From NCBI GenBank assembly GCA_902493835.1, contig CABURG010000044.1:1-11665 (forward strand): a stretch of DNA of 11,665 nucleotides, written 5' to 3'. Of the stretch, positions 1 through 5,499 are shown piece by piece. This stretch comes from an uncultured Collinsella sp. GTDB taxonomy: Bacteria; Actinomycetota; Coriobacteriia; Coriobacteriales; Coriobacteriaceae. The translations under genes were made by a program, and so were the position numbers. The notes under the pieces were generated by a model. That model searched no databases. It saw nothing but the letters and a program-made list of their open reading frames with translations, and was not told the origin of the DNA. Position 1 is the first letter of the stretch. Every line of letters begins with the position of its first letter.

Positions 1-542
1 ATACCCGTCTTGCCCGTCACGCCCGCCGTAACCAGCACGTGAAAGCCAACCTGCCCGTCCGCGCGCGCCGGCGCCCAGCCCTCGGGCACGTCATCGACAG
101 GCGTCCCCGCCGGAGCGATGGGCGCAATGTCGCACTTGCTCTTGGTAATGAGCAACGGATGGCACATGGGGATGATGTCGCTCGTGCGTTTGATGGCCAT
201 GATGCCCGCCACGCGTGCGCAGGCAAGCACGTCGCCCTTTTTGGCGCGGTCCTGCAGCACCATGGCCTGTGTCTCGGGATGCATGAGGATGGTGCCCTCG
301 GCGATGGCGATGCGATGGGTCTCGGCCTTGTCGGACACGTCGACCATGCGCACCTCGCCCTTGGCGTCCACGTGCGTCAGCTCGTCGCGACGGGCGTCGC
401 GGGCGGGCTCGGTGGCAGCGCTGGCAGTCGGCTGCGCGGACGCGTCGGCGTTGCCAGTATTAGCCGCGACTGAGGCTTTATGGGCAGACATCGCGGCCCT
501 GCGAGCGGCCTTGGTGGCATCGGCGTACCTGCTCTTGGCCAT
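1..542 (-). CDS. moaC: Cyclic pyranopterin monophosphate synthase MoaC (3' end cut by window edge)
   Basis: MoaC acts after MoaA in molybdenum-cofactor synthesis, turning 3',8-cyclo-7,8-dihydro-GTP into cyclic pyranopterin monophosphate in the cytoplasm. I translated this strand by hand; 180 codons are visible and the frame is open to position 1. Family landmarks are LTHVDAKGEVRMVDVS (residues 55-70), a KGDV..ARVAGI block (102-114), KRTSDIIPMCHPLL (118-131) and a final VTGKTG. The cut falls before the segment that in E. coli MoaC carries the catalytic Asp128 and Lys131. The ATG at 540-542 is preferred because GGAGG lies 8 nt upstream. It is 4 nt past the moaA stop, so the two genes are probably translated from one mRNA. 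Residues 1-54 are an Ala-rich extension absent from E. coli MoaC, which starts close to LTH. A MoaC-MoaB fusion beyond the window cannot be excluded. Confidence 0.92.
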   Translation of the reverse strand, partial: MAKSRYADATKAARRAAMSAHKASVAANTGNADASAQPTASAATEPARDARRDELTHVDAKGEVRMVDVSDKAETHRIAIAEGTILMHPETQAMVLQDRAKKGDVLACARVAGIMAIKRTSDIIPMCHPLLITKSKCDIAPIAPAGTPVDDVPEGWAPARADGQVGFHVLVTAGVTGKTG

Positions 543-546
543 ATGA

Positions 547-1602
547 TCATCCTCCGATTTGGGACATAAATCGTTGCGTGCCCTCAATTATCGCGTGTTC
601 CTGCGGTTTGTGGGCCACGGCATCGCGCCAAATCGAAAGTACCTGCATATCATCACCACGGCGCAGCGCCTCACGCACCGAATACTCGGCATCGCTGAAC
701 AGGCACGGACGTACGCTGCCGTCTGCCGTCAGGCGCAGACGGTTGCAATTCGCGCAAAAATGATTGGACATGGCGCTGATAAAGCCGACCGTTCCCGCCG
801 CGCCCGGAAAGTGCCAATAGCGCGCAGGGCCCGCGCCGGCAGGAGCGTCGTTGATGTCGAGCGGCTCGAGCTCGCCCAGTCCCGCCGCGGCGGCCCCGGC
901 ATTGATGCGCGCCCGCAGCTCGTCGCTCGGCACGGTATCGCTCGCGTCCCACAGCTCGGGATTGAGCGCGGGCGCATGCGGGTCCACAGTGCAATGCGAG
1001 CTCGTGTGCTCGTCGCCGATGGGCATGTATTCGATAAAGCGCAGGTGGATGGGGCGATCGAGCGTGAGCCGCGCGAGGGCCGCCACGTCTTGGTTGAGCC
1101 GGCGCACCACAACGCAGTTGACCTTAACGGGCTCAAAGCCCCAAGCCAGCGCCGCGTCGACGCCGGCCATGGTCTGCTCGAGCCGGCCCAGGCGCGTGAT
1201 CTTTCCAAACAGCTCGGGGTCGAGTGTGTCGAGCGAAATGTTGACGCGGTTAAGCCCGGCATCTTTAAGCTTCGGTGCCAGCTTGGGCAGCAGGGCGCCG
1301 TTGGTGGTAAGCGAGATGTCCTCGATCTGCGGAATCGCGCGGATGTCGCGAATGAGCGGGATGATACGGCGGCTGACCAGCGGCTCGCCGCCCGTCAGGC
1401 GCACGCGGCGAATGCCCTCCCCCGCCACCAAGCGCACAAAGCGGGCGATTTCCTCGGCACTGAGCAGCTCGTCGTGTGCGCGGGGCGCCACGCCATCGGC
1501 CGGCATGCAGTAAATGCAGCGGAAATTGCACTTGTCGGTAACGGCAATGCGCAGGTAGTTGATATCGCGGCCAAAGCCGTCATGTTGCACGTGCCCGTCC
1601 AC
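547..1602 (-). CDS. moaA: GTP 3',8-cyclase MoaA (radical SAM)
   Basis: MoaA uses S-adenosylmethionine and two 4Fe-4S clusters to rearrange GTP into 3',8-cyclo-7,8-dihydro-GTP, the first step of molybdenum-cofactor synthesis. The 351-residue product has the radical SAM motif CNFRCIYC (C25, C29, C32), LTGGEP (69-74) for SAM binding, and the C-terminal cluster ligands C283, C286 and C300 around the GTP-contacting NRLRLTADG. It ends in the functional Gly-Gly tail (SQIGG). Length is slightly above the usual 320-340, apparently from extra residues around 200-230 before SDELR. The start is a GTG at 1600-1602 with GGGGAGGG (1607-1614) just upstream; another in-frame GTG lies four codons further in. 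It is followed 4 nt later by moaC, so the pair is an operon. No molybdopterin-riboswitch-like leader is apparent in the short 5' region. Confidence 0.95.
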   Translation of the reverse strand: MDGHVQHDGFGRDINYLRIAVTDKCNFRCIYCMPADGVAPRAHDELLSAEEIARFVRLVAGEGIRRVRLTGGEPLVSRRIIPLIRDIRAIPQIEDISLTTNGALLPKLAPKLKDAGLNRVNISLDTLDPELFGKITRLGRLEQTMAGVDAALAWGFEPVKVNCVVVRRLNQDVAALARLTLDRPIHLRFIEYMPIGDEHTSSHCTVDPHAPALNPELWDASDTVPSDELRARINAGAAAAGLGELEPLDINDAPAGAGPARYWHFPGAAGTVGFISAMSNHFCANCNRLRLTADGSVRPCLFSDAEYSVREALRRGDDMQVLSIWRDAVAHKPQEHAIIEGTQRFMSQIGG

Positions 1603-1642
1603 GCAGCCCTCCCCTCACGCGGCGTTTTATTCTTCGGAAAAC

Positions 1643-1671
1643 ATAATACCCCACGAGAGAATCATGCCGAC
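1643..1671 (-). promoter_or_regulatory. Possible promoter for moaA-moaC
   Basis: On the minus strand a good -10 hexamer, TATTAT (1643-1648), lies about 40 nt before the moaA GTG. Seventeen bases upstream of it is only a poor -35 match, GTCGGC (1666-1671). Transcription would start near 1636 and give a leader of roughly 35 nt. The call rests mainly on the -10 box and on the position. Confidence 0.35.
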
Positions 1672-1735
1672 ACCCGTACGACAGGACAGGCCGCTTCGAG
1701 TAAAACGGACTTTCCAAGCCCATCCTCAGCACAGA

Positions 1736-1794
1736 CCATCACAACATTCGACGCTTTTCCCGTTTTTGGCAAAAAACGTCGAATGTTGTGATGG
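1736..1794. repeat. 59-bp palindromic repeat, copy 1
   Basis: Perfect 18-bp inverted repeat: CCATCACAACATTCGACG (1736-1753) pairs with its complement at 1777-1794. The 23-nt centre extends the stem with a TTTT/AAAA block. A second copy in the same orientation lies at 2978-3036. It sits between the stop of the DUF559-like gene and the moaA promoter region. There is no run of T after the stem on the minus strand, so it is a poor intrinsic terminator. It resembles a REP-type dispersed palindrome. Confidence 0.9.
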
Positions 1795-1835
1795 TTTGCC
1801 TGCCCACGGCACCCCGTAGAAGGACCAAAGCGCCC

Positions 1836-2873
1836 CTAAAGGCCGCCGTCCCAGTGCCGAATCACGAATTCTCGCAGGTCGTTTTGACGTTTCTGGAACG
1901 CTTCGCTTCGGTCGCACTTAAGGCCCATAGCGAGCGCGATAGCGTTCATCGCCCGGTGCAATTGCAGCTGGTGGGCAAACTGAGTCCCGGTGAGGACGAT
2001 CATCCTAAAGCCCAGCGCGCTCAGCACGGTCATACGCTCCGCATCCGACGCGCTGCGCTGTTTATCAAGATGGTCCGAACCGTTGTATTCAATCCCCGTA
2101 CCGCTCGCAGGCGCATATACGTCGATCTCGAAATACCCGGCCTTCGCGAGATACTTGAACTCGTTGGGAACATCGACCCGATGGTTGAGCTCGATCTTGG
2201 CGTATCCCAGCCCTCCCTGGGAACGTTTTGCTACGACCATGATTGCGGTGGCTGTCTCCATGGGCGATCGCGCGCCATCGTGCACGCGCTTGAGCACGGC
2301 GGCCGCGCGTACAGCCCCCTGACGAGATCGGTTCTCGTTGCAATAAGCAATCAAGTCGGCAACGGTATACCTCTGCCCCATCTCAATATAATCGCCTGTC
2401 GACAGATGATTCAAATGGTATCGGGCGCAGATTTCGTAGCCGTATTCCAGCTGTTCGGGCTCGCTCATCCACGAACCCGCTTGGACAAAGCACATGGCCT
2501 CATCAACCACCAGAAGGCCCTCTGCCACCTCGATAAGATGGCCTGGAGGTACCGGCGCCCCAAACACGTGACACCTAAATCCAGCCGGCGTCGAGCGCTC
2601 AAAATCGAAGTTGACGAGCGTATCGATATGATCGAGCTCTTCTCGTGGAATACCAAGCGAAACCAGATAGTCGGTAACGATCCCAACTGCCGTTGAAGCC
2701 CTCAGTCCCTTGGCATCGAGTCCCAATTTGGGCAGGCCCGCGGTCGGCTCCGCCTCGTTAGCAAGCGAGTCCTCATCGTATAGGCTGCTTGCTCGCGAGA
2801 GCGGCTCGGACGGGCGCGCCACGTTGTGGTACAGCCAGGCAGTCTTATGGGACAGGACGATCGGCAGGTCCAT
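1836..2873 (-). CDS. DUF559/Vsr-like nuclease-fold protein, AbiEi-like N-terminus
   Basis: The 345-residue product has a C-terminal region (about 200-300) that fits the DUF559 group of the PD-(D/E)XK fold: SPMET with E206, then FEIDVYAP with D251, then GIEYNGSDHL with E262, then D277..R280...L284..LGFR. The usual final Lys is not obvious, so catalytic activity is uncertain. The N-terminus (LSHKTAWLYH) resembles starts of actinobacterial proteins annotated as AbiEi-type antitoxin/DUF559. Together this suggests a DNA-binding or DNA-cutting role, but the substrate is unknown. No signal peptide or membrane segment is seen. The ATG at 2871-2873 has GGAGGG 3-4 nt upstream. No partner gene is adjacent, so a toxin-antitoxin pair is not supported. 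Base composition is lower than in neighbours: 31 of 60 G/C at 2401-2460 against 38 of 60 at 3481-3540. Paired palindromes flank it, and both observations suggest acquisition by transfer. Confidence 0.8.
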   Translation of the reverse strand: MDLPIVLSHKTAWLYHNVARPSEPLSRASSLYDEDSLANEAEPTAGLPKLGLDAKGLRASTAVGIVTDYLVSLGIPREELDHIDTLVNFDFERSTPAGFRCHVFGAPVPPGHLIEVAEGLLVVDEAMCFVQAGSWMSEPEQLEYGYEICARYHLNHLSTGDYIEMGQRYTVADLIAYCNENRSRQGAVRAAAVLKRVHDGARSPMETATAIMVVAKRSQGGLGYAKIELNHRVDVPNEFKYLAKAGYFEIDVYAPASGTGIEYNGSDHLDKQRSASDAERMTVLSALGFRMIVLTGTQFAHQLQLHRAMNAIALAMGLKCDRSEAFQKRQNDLREFVIRHWDGGL

Positions 2874-2977
2874 GAGCCCTCCAATGGAGTCGGATAACCA
2901 ACCTTATTCCCCTGCCCACGGGTCCGCACACCTTCGTGCGCAAGAAAGCGATTCCTCCCGATCGAGTGGCAGAAAAA

Positions 2978-3036
2978 CCATCACAACATTCGATGCTTTT
3001 CCCGATTTTGGCGAAAAACGTCGAATGTTGTGATGG
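2978..3036. repeat. 59-bp palindromic repeat, copy 2
   Basis: Same length and orientation as the copy at 1736-1794. I see three base differences: cgaTg in the left arm, an A for T in the loop, and a G for A near the right arm. The arm change converts one G-C pair to a G-T wobble, so the stem is preserved; the loop G creates an extra C-G pair. It lies between two divergent genes (the DUF559-like gene and the MATE gene), where no transcript should end. That argues against a plain terminator function. Confidence 0.9.
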
Positions 3037-3119
3037 TTTGAGGCGAGGTGAGGAGCCTGGAGGGGTCAAAACATCGCGCTCGGAGCGTGACTTTTTTCGC
3101 CCCACTGCCGACACAAACC

Positions 3120-3150
3120 TTGACTCTACAATCGTTGTAGGGTTTTCACT
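3120..3150 (+). promoter_or_regulatory. MerR-type promoter/operator of the MATE-MerR unit
   Basis: A strong -35 box TTGACT (3120-3125) is followed after 19 bp by a weak -10 TTCACT (3145-3150). Inside the spacer is a dyad, ACTCTACAA (3123-3131), TCG, TTGTAGGGT (3135-3143), with one mismatch between the 9-bp arms. A long spacer with a centred dyad is the hallmark of MerR-activated promoters, where the regulator untwists the DNA to realign the hexamers. The sequence resembles operators of drug-responsive MerR proteins such as BmrR. Transcription would start near 3157 with a leader of about 33 nt. The likely regulator is encoded downstream at 4594-5442. Confidence 0.7.
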
Positions 3151-3190
3151 ACACTGGTACGTAAACAGACCCAGCCAGAAAGCCCCGCCC

Positions 3191-4537
3191 ATGGAACACG
3201 ACCTCACACGCGGCAATGTCCTCAAGACCATTGCAGTCTTTGCCCTGCCTTATATGCTCTCGTACTTTTTGCAGATGCTCTACGGCATGGCCGACCTGTA
3301 CATGATGGGGCAGTTTAGCGGCGCCGCCGGCATCACCGCCGTGGGCAATGGCGCGCAGACGCTCTACATTATTACCGTGACGCTCGTGGGTCTGGCCATG
3401 GGAACGACGGTTATCGTCGGCCATGCCGTGGGCTCGCGCCGCTTCGATCGCGCCGAGACCGCCATCGGCAACACCATCACGCTCTTTATGGGTGTCTCGG
3501 TGGTGCTGGCCGCTGTCCTGCTCGCACTGTGCCCGCAGATCGTGGCACTCATTGGCACGCCGGCCGAGGCAGTCGAAGGAACCGCCGCCTACCTGCGTAT
3601 CTGCTTTGTCGGCATTCCCTTTATCGCCGCGTACAACATTCTTTCGGCCATTTTTCGCGGCCTGGGCGATTCGCGCTCGCCCATGTACGTGATCGGCGTG
3701 GCATGCATCATCAACATCGCGCTCGACTTTCTATTTATCGGCCACATGGGGCTCGGCCCCGTGGGCGCGGCGCTCGGCACGGTGACCGCGCAGACGGCCA
3801 GCGTTGCCCTCGCGCTCGTGTGGCTCAAGAGCCGTCGCACGAACATCCACGTTAAGCGCAGCGACCTGCGCCCCCAGCCCGAGGTGCTCGGCAGCATCCT
3901 TAAGATCGGCGTGCCCGTGGCCGTGCAGGACGGCTGCATCCAGGTGGCGTTTATGTTCATCACCGTCATCGCCAACCATCGCGGCCTGGTCGACGCCGCC
4001 GCCGTGGGCCTGGTCGAAAAGATGATCAGCTTTTTGTTCATTGTGCCGAGCTCCATGGGCGCCACCGTCAGCGCGCTCACGGCGCAAAACGCCGGCGCGG
4101 GCAAGGGCGATCGCGCACGTCAGGTGCTCAAGGACGCCATGACGATCTCGGTGGTGTACGGCTGCCTGATCACGGCGCTGATGTGGCTGGTGGCGCCGGC
4201 GTTTATCGGCTTTTTTGCCAAGGACGCCGCGGTGGTCGCGGCCGGTACCGGCTATATGCGCAGCTACATTTTCGACGCGATCTTTGCCGGCATCCACATT
4301 TGCTTTAGCGGCTTTTTCGCTGCATACGGCAAGAGCTACATCGGCTTTGCGCACAACGTGCTGGCGGTGGCGCTCATTCGCGTGCCCGGCGCGTGGATGC
4401 TGTCGAATGCCTATTCCGACACGCTGTTTCCCATGGGCATCGCTTCGCCGTGCGGGTCGATTTTGTCGGCGGTCATCTGTGTTGTCGCGTTTACCGCGCT
4501 CAACCGGCGCGGGGCTTTTGACAAGTTGGCAGCGTAG
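3191..4537 (+). CDS. MATE family multidrug efflux transporter (DinF/MepA-like)
   Basis: An inner-membrane antiporter of the MATE superfamily, which exports drugs or cationic compounds in exchange for Na+ or H+. The 448-residue product is typical in length and rich in hydrophobic segments in the 12-helix MATE pattern. It opens with DLTRGNVLKTI and then ALPYMLSYFLQMLYGMADLY, the first-helix signature, followed by the AVGNGAQ block and a FRGLGDSRSP loop after about helix 5. The ATG at 3191 is preferred: the frame is open further upstream, but that extension would read through the palindrome and the promoter. The ribosome-binding site is weak (AGAAAG about 9 nt before the ATG). A MerR regulator follows after 56 nt, and the MerR-type promoter upstream points to drug-induced expression. 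The actual substrate cannot be read from the sequence. Confidence 0.92.
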   Translation: MEHDLTRGNVLKTIAVFALPYMLSYFLQMLYGMADLYMMGQFSGAAGITAVGNGAQTLYIITVTLVGLAMGTTVIVGHAVGSRRFDRAETAIGNTITLFMGVSVVLAAVLLALCPQIVALIGTPAEAVEGTAAYLRICFVGIPFIAAYNILSAIFRGLGDSRSPMYVIGVACIINIALDFLFIGHMGLGPVGAALGTVTAQTASVALALVWLKSRRTNIHVKRSDLRPQPEVLGSILKIGVPVAVQDGCIQVAFMFITVIANHRGLVDAAAVGLVEKMISFLFIVPSSMGATVSALTAQNAGAGKGDRARQVLKDAMTISVVYGCLITALMWLVAPAFIGFFAKDAAVVAAGTGYMRSYIFDAIFAGIHICFSGFFAAYGKSYIGFAHNVLAVALIRVPGAWMLSNAYSDTLFPMGIASPCGSILSAVICVVAFTALNRRGAFDKLAA

Positions 4538-4593
4538 CGGGGCAACGCGAGCTTGGCGCGCCTCCCCTGCTTTTTACCGAAAGGAGCGGTCCC

Positions 4594-5442
4594 ATGGCCG
4601 ACTCGCCAACCGAACATACCGAGGGCCTGCTCCGCATTGGCGAGGTGGCGCGCCTGTTTAACCTGAGCGTGGGGACGCTACGTCATTACGAGCAGATGGG
4701 CTTGCTGGACCCGGCGCACATCGATCCGGCAAGTGGGTACCGCTACTACGGATCGCGGCAGCTCTCCACCCTCAACACCATCAGCCACCTGCGCGTTCTC
4801 AACTTGCCGTTAGCACAAATCCGCGAGTTTGTGACCACGCGCGATGTGGACCTTATGCAGCGGCAGCTGGCTCAGCAGCAAGAGCTCATCGAGCGCAAGC
4901 GCCGCGAGCTCGAACGCGTGTCACGCAAGATTGACAACCGGCTTGCGCTGCTCCACGATGCCTTGAACACCGAGCTCGATACCATTTGCACAATCGATGC
5001 GCCCGAGCTTCGCTGCGCCGTGTTGCGCGAACGCGTCAACCCTACCGACGCCTATGCGCTGGAGTGGCAGATTCGTCAGCTGCAGAAGGGCCAGCACGAG
5101 ACCTTTGTCTTTCTGGGCAACTTAGGCGTCGGGATTAGCGCCGAGCGCCTCGCCGCCGGCGACTTTGATGGCTACGACGAGGTCTTTTTGCTGCTCGATG
5201 ACACCGATGAATACCTGGGCGATGTCGAGGTGCGACCCGCCGCGCTCTGCCTGACCATTAGCTTTCGCGGCACGCACGGGCAAGCGGGCCCACGCTATAA
5301 GCAGCTGCTCGGCTATATGCGCGAGCACGGCCTGGCACCCGCCGGGCCCTCGCGCGAGATCGCCCTGATCGATGACATCATCAGCGACGACCCCGCGACC
5401 TACGTGACGCAGATCACGGTGCCGGTTGCCCCGTCCAAATAA
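4594..5442 (+). CDS. MerR family regulator with GyrI-like effector domain (BmrR-type)
   Basis: This 282-residue cytoplasmic regulator has the standard MerR layout. The winged helix-turn-helix spans about 12-80 (LRIGEVARLFNLSVGTLRHY, then GYRYY), a charged dimerisation coiled coil spans about 85-125, and a GyrI-like ligand pocket spans about 135-278 (YKQLLGYMREHG, then ALIDDIISDDPATYVTQITV). BmrR, the model for this layout, binds structurally varied cationic drugs and activates an efflux pump gene. The ATG at 4594 has AAAGGAG 8 nt upstream. It lies 56 nt behind the MATE gene on the same strand, so it is probably co-transcribed and controlled by the MerR-type promoter at 3120-3150. The unit would then be self-amplifying when drug is present. 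The stop codon overlaps the first bases of the terminator stem. The inducer is unknown. Confidence 0.92.
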   Translation: MADSPTEHTEGLLRIGEVARLFNLSVGTLRHYEQMGLLDPAHIDPASGYRYYGSRQLSTLNTISHLRVLNLPLAQIREFVTTRDVDLMQRQLAQQQELIERKRRELERVSRKIDNRLALLHDALNTELDTICTIDAPELRCAVLRERVNPTDAYALEWQIRQLQKGQHETFVFLGNLGVGISAERLAAGDFDGYDEVFLLLDDTDEYLGDVEVRPAALCLTISFRGTHGQAGPRYKQLLGYMREHGLAPAGPSREIALIDDIISDDPATYVTQITVPVAPSK

Positions 5443-5480
5443 GAACCGCCCGGAAGGCATCGTGCTTCCGGGCGGTTCTT
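5441..5480. terminator. Bidirectional intrinsic terminator between merR-type gene and ligA
   Basis: A perfect 16-bp stem, AAGAACCGCCCGGAAG (5441-5456) with its complement at 5465-5480, closes an 8-nt loop. T-rich bases follow on both strands (TTCTTCAATTT on plus, TTCTTATTT on minus). It sits between two converging genes, with the plus-strand stop at its edge and the ligA stop 20 nt away, so it should end transcription from both sides. Confidence 0.9.
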
Positions 5481-5499
5481 CAATTTGGTTATCGATGCG

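Noticed and set aside
559..1791. A 410-codon open frame on the plus strand, opposite moaA
   Set aside because: It is antisense to a clear moaA and runs through the 1736-1794 palindrome; no recognisable domain.
1736..1794. Palindrome as the intrinsic terminator of the DUF559-like gene
   Set aside because: No T-tract follows on the minus strand, the stem starts 40 nt after the stop, and the identical copy lies between divergent genes.
1788..2696. A 302-codon open frame on the plus strand, opposite the DUF559-like gene
   Set aside because: The minus-strand product has DUF559 motifs and a ribosome-binding site; the plus-strand frame has neither and starts within the palindrome arm.
1836..2873. 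Toxin-antitoxin pair built around the AbiEi-like protein
   Set aside because: There is no second small gene next to it on either strand; the flanks are only palindromes and intergenic DNA.
3037..3119. Small RNA or peptide gene between the palindrome and the MATE promoter
   Set aside because: I saw no start with a ribosome-binding site and no hairpin with a U-tract here.
2936..3190. Upstream extension of the MATE reading frame
   Set aside because: It would read through the palindrome and the MerR-type promoter; MATE homology starts at the ATG at 3191.
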